A stretch of 64,000 nt of DNA, taken from assembly GCF_900461525.1 (NCBI RefSeq), contig NZ_UGOD01000006.1:31810-95809 (forward strand), in the 5' to 3' direction. Every line of letters starts with the position of its first letter. Position 1 is the stretch's first letter. This document shows, piece after piece, positions 9,180-16,365 of the stretch. The position numbers were made by a program, and so were the translations under genes. Origin of the DNA: Legionella busanensis. Its GTDB lineage: Bacteria > Pseudomonadota > Gammaproteobacteria > Legionellales > Legionellaceae. The notes under the pieces were generated by a model. That model worked only from the letters and a program-made list of their open reading frames with translations, made no database searches and was not told the origin of the DNA.

Positions 9180-9407
9180 ATGATGGAAGCCCTTTTATTC
9201 GTTAGTTCAAAAAGAATCTTAATTGCAAGCCTAGTCGTGTTTTTTACTAGCCTCTTTATTAATAAGCTAGTTAATAACCCTAACCCTAAGGATTTATTTG
9301 CTCCTTTAGTTCAAGAAATGGCACATTTTTTAAGCACGGGCGCTTATTATTTGGCTATTGGGCTTTTTATCTTTGGTATAGCAAAATTTATCTATGAGCG
9401 GATTTAA
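9180..9407 (+). CDS. Small two-helix membrane protein
   Basis: A 75-residue protein with two clear transmembrane segments (about residues 11-30 and 53-72) joined by a short loop with NPNPKDLF. An AGGA-type site precedes two adjacent ATGs (9180 and 9183). It is separated by 115 bp from the conjugation operon and lies alone before the toxin-antitoxin pair. Function unknown; no family recognised. Confidence 0.5.
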   Translation: MMEALLFVSSKRILIASLVVFFTSLFINKLVNNPNPKDLFAPLVQEMAHFLSTGAYYLAIGLFIFGIAKFIYERI

Positions 9408-9506
9408 ACAGTTTAATAGTTATTGCATTTGTACGAACCAAGATAAAGAGGATTACAAAATGAGCTATATTTTTTAGTTTTACTTAACGCTTGTAGTTAA
9501 TCGAAA

Positions 9507-9929
9507 CTATTGCTGTAAAAAAATGTGAATTCTATCAGTCGTCCAGGTTGGCATTCCAGAGCCAAAAAAATCCTTATCCTCTGTCCATATAGGGCAGGAA
9601 AATGTTAACGCTGTGGCGACAATAGGCCAATCATTTATATCACGCGCTTTCATTCTTTCTTTAGCATCATGGCTATATTGCATGTAGATTTCTTTATCAA
9701 CGATGTTGAATAATGTTTTAAGTTTTTCAAGTAATGCCATTGCAGGTTTACTTGGCATGTTACGCTTTTCAAAAATTTGAGGAATATATTTAACCGCATC
9801 CATTAAACAAACATCAGGTACAAAAAAATCTATTTTCTCATGATATTGAATAATTATATTTCTAACCGCTTCACCTAGAACACTTCTAATTAGAATGTTT
9901 GCATCAAGCACAATTGATTTTAAAGACAT
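9507..9929 (-). CDS. PIN-domain ribonuclease toxin (VapC-like)
   Basis: A 140-residue PIN-domain protein. The first acidic residue is in IVLDANILIRSV (Asp9), followed by a central Asp/Glu region and the C-terminal DINDWPIVATAL and WTEDKDFF, giving the cluster of acidic residues that holds Mg2+ in PIN nucleases. VapC-type toxins cut tRNA or rRNA and stop growth. Its ATG overlaps the stop codon of the upstream antitoxin by one base (TAATG), the usual coupled arrangement. It is preceded by a Phd-type antitoxin instead of the classic VapB, a mix known in other loci. Confidence 0.85.
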   Translation of the reverse strand: MSLKSIVLDANILIRSVLGEAVRNIIIQYHEKIDFFVPDVCLMDAVKYIPQIFEKRNMPSKPAMALLEKLKTLFNIVDKEIYMQYSHDAKERMKARDINDWPIVATALTFSCPIWTEDKDFFGSGMPTWTTDRIHIFLQQ

Positions 9930-10207
9930 TATTTACGATTCTTAGATTTTAGTTTTCTAAAATCAGCGAATAGTTCATTTTCAGATATACCATGCTCGAT
10001 TAATAGTTTATCTAGCTTGGCAGCTGCTTCTTTTAAGTCATGAAGGTCGGATTTCTCAGTATGACTTTTCGTAGGTATATAATAGCCAACCGTTTCTCCA
10101 TGCTTTGTTATCGCAACTGGAGACGAGGTTAGGATATATTGCTGAAGATGTGCTCTAAATTCTCGCATACCTACTTTTATTACCGTGGTAGTCATTTTCT
10201 TACTCAT
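9929..10207 (-). CDS. Phd/YefM-type antitoxin
   Basis: A protein of about 92 residues with the Phd/YefM fold signature: MREFRAHLQQYI, then SSPVAITKHGETVGYYIP around residues 28-46, followed by a charged tail that would bind and block the toxin. It is the first gene of the pair. ATG at 10207 is preferred; a GTG at 10210 and an ATG at 10195 are alternatives. A 14-bp palindrome with a TGTACA core lies just upstream of the start, fitting autoregulation by the antitoxin. Confidence 0.85.
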   Translation of the reverse strand: MSKKMTTTVIKVGMREFRAHLQQYILTSSPVAITKHGETVGYYIPTKSHTEKSDLHDLKEAAAKLDKLLIEHGISENELFADFRKLKSKNRK

Positions 10208-10214
10208 CACTTAA

Positions 10215-10230
10215 GTACACATGTGTACAC
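10215..10230. promoter_or_regulatory. Palindromic operator of the toxin-antitoxin pair
   Basis: The perfect palindrome GTACACATGTGTAC (10215-10228) sits 7 bp upstream of the antitoxin start. It contains TGTACA (10224-10229), the core hexamer bound by E. coli YefM, so it is probably the autoregulatory operator. Confidence 0.65.
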
Positions 10231-10305
10231 AATAGCATTCAAAATGACTTTAGTCAAATGGGTGGCTGACTGGCGTGTAGAATCATTTTGTCCACCTATC
10301 TGCAT

Positions 10306-10347
10306 GGAGCGTAACAACCTAGGACTTGAGTTTGGGTATGTGGGCAA
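10306..10347. repeat. Dispersed repeat, copy 1 (GGAGCGTAACAACCT ... GGGTATGTGGG)
   Basis: Contains GGAGCGTAACAACCT and, 13 bp later, GGGTATGTGGGCAA. The same two blocks, differently spaced, recur at 37094-37145, and a degraded relative may lie near 47480-47510. No open frame fits it. It may be the edge of an old insertion element or a family-specific intergenic repeat. Confidence 0.5.
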
Positions 10348-10431
10348 TAATGATGTCTTTTGTTTTTGCTCGATGCAAAAGCAAAGGACTCTATTGGCGT
10401 GGTAAGCGTACACTTTTAACGTGCAAAGCAC

Positions 10432-10477
10432 GCTGCGTCACTATGGATTAGCAATAAGCTAGTCATAGTGACGCAGC
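10432..10477. repeat. 14-bp perfect inverted repeat with 18-nt spacer
   Basis: GCTGCGTCACTATG (10432-10445) and its exact complement CATAGTGACGCAGC (10464-10477) flank an 18-nt spacer. A smaller stem (CGTGC-AAA-GCACG, 10420-10432) adjoins it. There is no U tract, so it is not a simple terminator. It could be a recombinase or relaxase recognition structure; the tyrosine recombinases start about 1.1 kb away. Confidence 0.6.
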
Positions 10478-10521
10478 ATTGACGCTGCGAAATTATTAAT
10501 GGTATCAATAACATAATAGAT

Positions 10522-10560
10522 AAACGGACGGAAAATAAAGTTTTCCGTCCGTTTTTTATG
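10522..10560. terminator. Strong intrinsic terminator
   Basis: A perfect 14-bp stem (AAACGGACGGAAAA, 10522-10535) with a 5-nt loop, followed directly by a T run (TTTTTTA). The left arm begins with AAA and the right ends in T, so it could stop transcription mainly on the + strand. It separates the toxin-antitoxin locus from the repeat region and recombinases. Confidence 0.75.
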
Positions 10561-11095
10561 TCTATAATTTATAAATTTGGTATATTTATATTTCAAATAC
10601 TTGATGGCTAGCAAATTGCACATTCAGATTATATATATGTCATCATTTAATATTCATTAATGTGAAATTAACTAGAATATTGCGGCTCATAGAGGTCTTT
10701 GTTATCATAAAAATGAGCACAACTGATGATTCCGTTAAATTCGGATGAAACCAATGTTTTGGTCTTGTGTAATGTCTGCTTCTATTCCTTAGCCTTCAGA
10801 CAGGACGATGAGTTTGGAAACCACTGTTATTCATTGATGACTTAATGAAACCTACTGTTATCAAAATAGCTTCTATTTTGAACCCACTGTTACCAGTCTA
10901 TTAATTTGCCTGGATGTATTGTTATCAGCGTATGTTTGTTTATTCGCTGAACTCTTAAATTTTAAATGTGAACTTTAAATTAATTTCTTTTGAGCCATGA
11001 ACAGTAATTTATGTCTGGATTTCTATTTGTATTAATTGTAACGAGGTGACAAGAGATATTCATTTTTTATAACAACTAAATTAGGAATAAAAACG
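10561..11095. other. Noncoding AT-rich region with iterons
   Basis: No convincing gene. Holds the four spaced repeats at 10816-10928, a 9-bp inverted repeat between two of them (TCAAAATAG at 10861-10869 and CTATTTTGA at 10873-10881), and a possible fifth, weaker repeat near 10695-10708 (TCTTTGTTATCA). It looks like a control or origin region rather than decayed coding DNA. Confidence 0.5.
10816..10928 (+). repeat. Four iteron-like direct repeats
   Basis: Copies read GGAAACCACTGTTATTCA (10816), TGAAACCTACTGTTATCAA (10846), TTGAACCCACTGTTACCAG (10879) and CTGGATGTATTGTTATCAG (10910). Start-to-start distances are 30, 33 and 31 bp, about three helical turns, so a bound protein would sit on one face of the DNA. 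Such arrays occur at plasmid/ICE replication origins, at transfer origins and as arm-type recombinase sites. No Rep gene is recognised nearby, so the user of the sites is unknown; the 77-residue protein at 11096 and the paired recombinases are candidates. Confidence 0.6.
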
Positions 11096-11329
11096 ATGAC
11101 GAATGACAATAAAAATAATGATTGGCACCTGACCAATGACCTTAAGAAGCAAGAGCAAAAAGATTTTTTATTAAATCAAGCGAACTTTGAGCGGTTAATG
11201 CAAGTACAGCGTGATATTGAAGCTGAAACTGAAATGAGGCCTACCTTTAAAAAATTGATTAATGCATTAGTGACCGAAGAGGCGCTCTCACGTGTGAAAC
11301 AACAATTGATTGAACAAATAAGAGGTTAG
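11096..11329 (+). CDS. Small hydrophilic protein upstream of recombinases
   Basis: A 77-residue, highly charged, mostly helical protein (ends EALSRVKQQLIEQIRG). A GGAATAAAAACG leader precedes the ATG; the Shine-Dalgarno is weak. It lies between the iteron-like repeats and the recombinase pair. No family is recognised. Its size, charge and place would suit a small DNA-binding or accessory factor, but no helix-turn-helix is evident. Confidence 0.55.
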   Translation: MTNDNKNNDWHLTNDLKKQEQKDFLLNQANFERLMQVQRDIEAETEMRPTFKKLINALVTEEALSRVKQQLIEQIRG

Positions 11330-11552
11330 TTGATGAGATTGTATTTGAACTTAAAACGACAATAAGGAGAACTATAAAAGCAAAGACCGTTGTAATTAAA
11401 GAAAAGCACTAGTTGAAGTAACTACTGATTTACCTCTGACTATAGAGCCTTGTGACCATGTCAAGGATCATCTTTTGTATGACCTGCTCTGTCAACACTA
11501 AACAAAGTACTAGGTAAAGGTAGTGATGTTTCATAAATGAAGAGGGCGAGAA
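11330..11552 (+). other. Short intergenic stretch, possible gene remnant
   Basis: No intact gene. One frame near 11398-11502 (ALVEVTTDLPLTIEPC, then KDHLLYDLLCQH) reads like the tail of a real protein with no start, so it may be a remnant. Nothing else is seen. Confidence 0.3.
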
Positions 11553-12359
11553 GTGGGTAGATTAGGTCACTTGAGAGAGATAGCAATTAGGCATCTTTCT
11601 CTGATAAAAACGGGCTCACATCAAAAAAGAACATATCGAAAAAATGTTGTGCTACGTTTCATCAATACGTTATACGCTTGTAGCCCTATTCCGCCTAATT
11701 GGTATGGGCTAACCAAGGATCACTTATTGAAGGTCATTATACAGTGGCAAAGGGAATCTAAAACGGACGATACAATCAGAATGTATATCGCTGAAATCAG
11801 ATATTTTTTGCAAGCAATTAATCATCAACTTGAAGGTATTGATAACAAATCACTTGGTTTGGTCAGAGCTAAGCCGATTAAAATAAAACGCGTTCATGAT
11901 GATTGTTTGGAAAAAGTATCTGATCCAGTTGTACGTTTTATTTTAAGTCTTCAAACAGAATTTGGTTTGACCTTAAGTGAAGCGTTTCGCTTTACCCCTG
12001 ATTTGCATGCGAGAACAACTTTCTTACTACTTAGCCGTGATATGACAAATAATAGCAAAGACAGAATAATAGAAATCTATTCTGAAGCGCAAAGAGAAGT
12101 GCTTAAAACGGCCACGATTATTAACATGAACTTAAATCCAATTAAGCAGTATGGGTATGAGGGCTTAAGAGGGCGTTATAGGATGGAAGTTATAAAAGTA
12201 GGACTTACGCCTGCGGTCAACTATCGCTATGTTTTTGCACAAAATAGATGGGCTTACTTGCAAACAAGTTTGGCTAAACGTGAAGCGAGACAAATTATTT
12301 TAGAAGAGATGGGGGTAAGTGAAAGAGCGTTAAGGAGATACTTGCATGTGGGAGAGTAA
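11553..12359 (+). CDS. Degenerate tyrosine recombinase-like protein (no catalytic residues)
   Basis: A 268-residue protein that parallels its neighbour: an N-terminal SAM-like DNA-binding region (about residues 15-105; YRKNVVLRFINTLYAC, TKDHLLKVIIQWQRESKTDDTIRMYIAEIRYFL in outline), then a segment SDPVVRFILSLQTEFGLTLSEAFRF matching the neighbour's SDPLIRLSMEGQYLFGLRREES. The catalytic Arg of the FGLRREES box is replaced (FGLTLSEA), and there is no HxxR box, no second His and no Tyr. Its end overlaps the active recombinase by 14 bp. It probably descends from a duplication and may act as an architectural partner in the recombination complex. Start at 11553 follows GAGAAGTG; other starts are possible. 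Confidence 0.65.
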   Translation: MGRLGHLREIAIRHLSLIKTGSHQKRTYRKNVVLRFINTLYACSPIPPNWYGLTKDHLLKVIIQWQRESKTDDTIRMYIAEIRYFLQAINHQLEGIDNKSLGLVRAKPIKIKRVHDDCLEKVSDPVVRFILSLQTEFGLTLSEAFRFTPDLHARTTFLLLSRDMTNNSKDRIIEIYSEAQREVLKTATIINMNLNPIKQYGYEGLRGRYRMEVIKVGLTPAVNYRYVFAQNRWAYLQTSLAKREARQIILEEMGVSERALRRYLHVGE

Positions 12360-13254
12360 GACAAAATTAAAAAGCGCAGACTATTCTATTAACCAAATAG
12401 TTAAACGTGCTTCTTATCAGTCATATGCTAGTCAAAATGATATGCGGATCATGCTTAGGAAATGTGTTCGTGATTTACATAGGTTGGGTTTTAAACTCAC
12501 TCATATCAAAGGATTTAAACCTAAGCATATTTATAAGCTAGTTGACTATTGGAAACAAGAAGATAAAAGTCCAGCAACGATTAAAAATTATTTATCAAAG
12601 TTACGCGAACTGGGTAAATTATTAGAGGATAAAAAATTAGTCAAACCTGACAATAAGGCCTATAACATAGGCCGCCGTCAATATTTCCCCGAGCAGAGCA
12701 AAGCCATTCATTATATTGATTTTTCAAAGTGTTCTGATCCACTGATTAGACTTTCCATGGAGGGCCAGTATTTATTTGGTTTAAGACGCGAAGAATCAAT
12801 TAAGTTTAATTTAAGTCAGGCATTAATAAATAAGGGTGCTATTTTACTTGCACCTAGCTGGACTAAAGGCGGAATAGGAAGAAGCATACCTATTACTAAT
12901 CAAGCGCAACGGGATTGGTTAAAGCGAGTAGGGAAGACAGTTAAACCCGGCCAATCTTTAATTTATGAAGGAAGCACGTATGCTAAACAGCTTAATAAAT
13001 ATGCCTATCAAACAAGGCTCATGGGTCTTAAACAATTGCATGGGTTAAGGCATGGCTATGCTCAAAGGCGTTATAAAGAGTTAACTGCGTTTTATGATCT
13101 TAATAAAAGAGGGTGGGCGTGTCCTTTTAATGGCGGTCCCATAGCAAAAGAGATGTCCAAAGTAGAGCGAGATATCGATTTTAAGGTAAGACATATCTTA
13201 ACTCGGGAACTCGGGCATTCAAGATTAAGTATCCTTAAGTCTTATTTATCTTAG
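12346..13254 (+). CDS. Tyrosine recombinase/integrase (Phage_int_SAM_2 plus Integrase_1 type)
   Basis: A 302-residue site-specific recombinase. N-terminal SAM-like core-binding domain spans about residues 10-105 (SPATIKNYLSKLRELGKLL). The catalytic set is present: Arg in FGLRREES (about residue 145), Lys in SWTKGG (about 175), HGLRHGYAQRRY carrying HxxR (about 230), His in LGHSRLS and the nucleophile Tyr in LKSYLS at the extreme C-terminus. This looks like the PF12834/PF12835 family common on conjugative elements. It cuts and rejoins DNA through a 3'-phosphotyrosine. Overlap with the preceding inactive homologue implies co-expression. It could integrate this element or resolve multimers; no att site is obvious next to it. 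Confidence 0.8.
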   Translation: MWESKTKLKSADYSINQIVKRASYQSYASQNDMRIMLRKCVRDLHRLGFKLTHIKGFKPKHIYKLVDYWKQEDKSPATIKNYLSKLRELGKLLEDKKLVKPDNKAYNIGRRQYFPEQSKAIHYIDFSKCSDPLIRLSMEGQYLFGLRREESIKFNLSQALINKGAILLAPSWTKGGIGRSIPITNQAQRDWLKRVGKTVKPGQSLIYEGSTYAKQLNKYAYQTRLMGLKQLHGLRHGYAQRRYKELTAFYDLNKRGWACPFNGGPIAKEMSKVERDIDFKVRHILTRELGHSRLSILKSYLS

Positions 13255-13263
13255 TTGTATTTA

Positions 13264-13430
13264 TTAATTGTTTTGTCTTGTTTTAAGATTAATCCGTAAG
13301 ATGAAATTTTTACTTTCCACCGTACAGCGTGTTCTAAAAGCAGCACCGTGCCATTTCCTACACTTGGAGCAATGGCAATTAACTATAGGTCCTAATGGCC
13401 CCTTAATCTCATAAGCAATTTTCCCATCCA
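13264..13430 (-). pseudogene. GFA/CENP-V-family protein remnant
   Basis: On the - strand the frame reads DGKIAYEIKGPLGPIVNCHC, then SKCRKWHGAAFRTR, the zinc-binding start of glutathione-dependent formaldehyde-activating (GFA) family proteins. The N-terminal start and the second half are missing and it runs into unrelated sequence and a stop, so this is a fragment of about 55 codons. Confidence 0.65.
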
Positions 13431-13657
13431 GTTAATTTATTCATCGAGCTTAAATTCCCTTTAAAGGTCTTTAGAAATCTATTAGGATTGATTAACTTTC
13501 TTTGTCAATTTATATCTGAACATGACTGCTCTATCTATGTTATCATTTATTATGATTACTAATATGCTTAATTAATAGTATTGATTAATGACATTCACTG
13601 ATGATTAAAATAGAATCAAAAATAGGATAATTATTTCTTTTAACTTAGAGAATAAAA
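13431..13657. other. AT-rich intergenic region before the dprA-like gene
   Basis: No gene seen. The stretch is very AT-rich and presumably holds the promoter of the DprA-like/PRTase pair; no single -35/-10 pair stands out. Confidence 0.3.
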
Positions 13658-14509
13658 ATGTTTGCTATTTCACCTTCATTAGAAATTGGCTCTTACGAAT
13701 ACTTACTTGATGAAAAAGTATCCTCTTATAAGCAGCTTGTTGATTTAATGAAAGTAAGTAATGCAGAACATTTAATTGATTTAGTGGATAAAACCACCGC
13801 GCAAGGTTATTTTAATCGGGTATATACAGAAATTAGAAGAAAGAAGGTAGCTGATTTTAATGTTTTTATGCGCGGAACTGCAGATTATTTATCTAAGCTT
13901 AATGATGCTGAATATCCCTTGCCACTTTTATATTATCGCGGCAATCTTGATCTCTTGCATACAAGGGGATTGGCTATTGTTGGTGCAAGAGCTGCTTCTC
14001 CGGAAGGAAAGATAAGAACTAAAAAATTAGTTAAAACCCTCGTTGAACATGATTTTACAATTATTTCTGGCCTTGCTGCAGGCATTGATACAGCGGCTCA
14101 TGAAGCAGCTATTCAATTAGGTGGAAGAACAATTGCGGTAATTGGTACACCCATTACCCATTTTTACCCACCACAAAATCGTGCTCTACAAGAAGAGATT
14201 GCTAAACATCATTTACTTATTTCTCAAGTACCCATTATTCGCTATGAAAAAGGAAACCCCAAATCCAATCGCTTTAATTTTCCTGAGCGAAATAAAACCA
14301 TGTCAGCAATTAGTGAAGCGACTATTATTGTGGAAGCAAGTAATACGTCTGGTTCGCTAACGCAAGCAAAAGCCGCGCTTAAACAGGGGCGAAAATTATT
14401 TATTTTAAATAACAATTTTGAAAACCAACATTTAACCTGGCCTCAAAAATTTGAAGATTTAGGGGCAATACGGGTTAGAGATATACAAGACATCCTAAAT
14501 AATTTATAA
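13658..14509 (+). CDS. DprA/Smf-like SLOG-domain protein
   Basis: A 283-residue Rossmann-like DprA homologue. Motifs in order: LAIVGARAASPEG (about residue 105), IISGLAAGIDTAAHEAA (about 132), RTIAVIGTPITHFYPPQN (about 154), NFPERNKTMSAIS (about 207) and IIVEASNTSGSLTQAKAALKQGRKLF (split here by family knowledge into nucleotide-loop and helix). Housekeeping DprA proteins that load RecA on incoming DNA are usually longer and carry a C-terminal winged helix; this one lacks it. It is followed after 3 bp by a phosphoribosyltransferase-like gene. DprA-like SLOG proteins paired with PRTases have been predicted as nucleotide-signalling conflict systems, so a defence role is more likely than competence. 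Confidence 0.8.
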   Translation: MFAISPSLEIGSYEYLLDEKVSSYKQLVDLMKVSNAEHLIDLVDKTTAQGYFNRVYTEIRRKKVADFNVFMRGTADYLSKLNDAEYPLPLLYYRGNLDLLHTRGLAIVGARAASPEGKIRTKKLVKTLVEHDFTIISGLAAGIDTAAHEAAIQLGGRTIAVIGTPITHFYPPQNRALQEEIAKHHLLISQVPIIRYEKGNPKSNRFNFPERNKTMSAISEATIIVEASNTSGSLTQAKAALKQGRKLFILNNNFENQHLTWPQKFEDLGAIRVRDIQDILNNL

Positions 14510-14512
14510 GCC

Positions 14513-15145
14513 ATGTATAACTTAATCCAGCTAGAAAGCTGGGAAATTGAGCAAAATCGTTTTGCCTTATCAGAAGATGATAATTGTTTTTATTATATGA
14601 ATTATGAGCCAAACTCTGATTTGAATAAAAGTTATGAAAAGCAAACCATTGTAAACATCAAAATTTCTAAAGAAGAATTAGATAAAAACCCTAATCGGCT
14701 TTATTACAAGGAAAAAGGCTTAAGAGAAGTTTCATCATGGTTGGTAAATACCATTAATAAGCATAGAAGATTGGCGGAGGAATACTTATGGATGCCAGCT
14801 TATTCATCTAAAGCCAAAACAGACAAGCTCTATGATGATAGACTTCAAAAAATTTTATCATTAGTAAAAGAAAAAATTCCTGAGTTTAATTGGTTTGACG
14901 CGTTTGATGTTAAACAAACAGTTGAAAGCAGTAGAAAGTCTAATAAAAGAAACATTAACGAAAAGTTTAACAACCTAACTATTGATAGATGTTTTATCAA
15001 ACATCTAAAAGGCAAAAAAATTGTTATTTTTGATGATGTCTTAACAACAGGAACTACCTTTCAAGCGGCAAAAGCCAAGTTAAAAGAAGTAGATGATAGC
15101 TTCTATATAATCGGTGTTTTTATTTCTAAAACAGTGCATAAATAA
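14513..15145 (+). CDS. Phosphoribosyltransferase-like protein paired with DprA-like gene
   Basis: A 210-residue protein with the PRPP-binding loop KKIVIFDDVLTTGTTFQAAK at about residues 163-182, the acidic pair plus TTGTT signature of type I phosphoribosyltransferases such as ComF. The N-terminal two thirds are unlike ComF: no zinc-binding cysteines, many charged and aromatic residues. Together with the adjoining DprA-like gene it forms a tight two-gene operon. In competence ComF and DprA act on incoming DNA; here the island setting and shortened DprA point to a nucleotide-based defence or signalling pair, an inference from genomic context. Confidence 0.7.
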   Translation: MYNLIQLESWEIEQNRFALSEDDNCFYYMNYEPNSDLNKSYEKQTIVNIKISKEELDKNPNRLYYKEKGLREVSSWLVNTINKHRRLAEEYLWMPAYSSKAKTDKLYDDRLQKILSLVKEKIPEFNWFDAFDVKQTVESSRKSNKRNINEKFNNLTIDRCFIKHLKGKKIVIFDDVLTTGTTFQAAKAKLKEVDDSFYIIGVFISKTVHK

Positions 15146-15211
15146 ATTACTTATTAAATTTTAACTACATATAAGAAAGCATTAAATTACTTAACAAGTG
15201 AACAAATCAAA

Positions 15212-15739
15212 ATGAACAATGTAGGTAACATAGATGAAAAAGTCGCCTTAGTTCCTTTCAATCCTAGATGGTGCAAAATTTATAGGTCTGAAGTTAATCG
15301 CATTAAAAGCAATATTGAGTTGATGCATATTGAACATATTGGCAGTACAAGTATCCCAAATATTTATGCAAAACCCATAGTAGATATTATGATTGGTCTA
15401 GAGGATTGGGAAAATAAAGAGTCGACTTGTAAAAATTTAATCAATTTAGATTATGAATTTTTTGGTGAGGCTAATGTTCCAGGTAGAATCTATTTTAGAA
15501 AGCGCAATAAAAATAATTTTAATATTGCGTTATGTCGTTATCAAAGCGAAATATGGATAAATAATATTTTATTTCGCGATTACCTTATCAAACACTCAGA
15601 GGCCGCTAAAGCTTATAGTTTACTTAAAAAAGATATATTGGATTCGGGAGGAGAGACGTTATTAATATATTCAAGTAGGAAAGCTTCTTTTATTGAGGAA
15701 ACTATAAAAAAGGCAAAACAAGAGCAAAGCCTAAAATAA
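15212..15739 (+). CDS. GrpB family protein (UPF0157)
   Basis: A 175-residue protein of the GrpB group, related to nucleotidyltransferases. The signature is ALVPFNPRWCKIYRSE near the N-terminus and EHIGSTSIPNIYAKPIVDIM at about residues 43-62, where GST and the two-Asp-like region resemble the nucleotidyltransferase core. C-terminal helices (FRDYLIKHSEAAKAYSLLK) are typical. Substrate unknown. It stands alone, 66 bp after the PRTase gene, and is followed by a stem-loop shared with two other loci. Confidence 0.85.
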   Translation: MNNVGNIDEKVALVPFNPRWCKIYRSEVNRIKSNIELMHIEHIGSTSIPNIYAKPIVDIMIGLEDWENKESTCKNLINLDYEFFGEANVPGRIYFRKRNKNNFNIALCRYQSEIWINNILFRDYLIKHSEAAKAYSLLKKDILDSGGETLLIYSSRKASFIEETIKKAKQEQSLK

Positions 15740-15772
15740 TATTATCAGAAGCATCTAATAACTGTTCGACGG

Positions 15773-15797
15773 CCTGATTAGCATACTTATTAGACTT
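15773..15797. repeat. Stem-loop repeat family B, copy 1
   Basis: CCTGATTAGCATACTTATTAGACTT lies 33 bp after the GrpB stop; key parts are CCTGATTA, a GCATAC loop and TTAGACTT. It is closely related to copies at 18575 and 19562. The stem is the least perfect of the three. Confidence 0.5.
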
Positions 15798-15975
15798 AAT
15801 AAGTCTCTATTTAACAAAAAGCAAACTAAGTAAAGAATAATATATGACACTGCTTCACATCTCTCTTAGAGACAGAAGACAAAGTTTAATTCTTTTAACA
15901 TTAAGTTTGACTAGAGGTAAAAGAGTAAATTATCCTCGACTCATTTTTAATGAATCTGTTAGAGAAGGGAATTTT

Positions 15976-16272
15976 ATGTCGAAACCTTATACAGTAATTG
16001 TCATTCTAGAAGCAAAACTTGGAAAAGAAAGTGAGCTAGAATCAGCATTAAAAGCCGTAGTTGAACCTAGCCGCTTAGAGAAAACGTGTTTGGAATATAG
16101 ATTACATAAGAGTATCGAAAATCCAGCTCAATTTATTCTTTTTGAAAATTGGGAAAGTAGAGAGAAGCATCAGGAGCACTTTGAAAAAAGCTATATTATC
16201 GAATTAGGTAGAAAATTAGAGTCGTTATTAAATAAACCTTATCAGGCTATCTTTGCTTCGGAGCTACCTTAA
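15976..16272 (+). CDS. Antibiotic biosynthesis monooxygenase (ABM) domain protein
   Basis: A 98-residue single-domain protein: YTVIVILEAKLGKESELESAL at the N-terminus, then CLEYRLHKSIENPAQFILFENW and a C-terminal helix plus strand, matching the ABM/YgiN ferredoxin-like fold (PF03992), which oxidises quinone-like compounds or degrades haem. The ATG at 15976 is chosen because a GAGAAGGGA site lies 8 bp upstream; the frame is open further 5' but that part is not protein-like. Confidence 0.8.
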   Translation: MSKPYTVIVILEAKLGKESELESALKAVVEPSRLEKTCLEYRLHKSIENPAQFILFENWESREKHQEHFEKSYIIELGRKLESLLNKPYQAIFASELP

Positions 16273-16365
16273 TTATAAACCTTTAATACTAACTTAAAGC
16301 AGCATGGGCCAGAAAAAGAACTCTAACGTACTAATGATAGATTTAGAAACTTAGGAATTAATTGA

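Noticed and set aside
10207..10431. Frames opposite each other upstream of the antitoxin (about 75-88 aa)
   Set aside because: They lie across the operator and the dispersed repeat and have no protein-like pattern.
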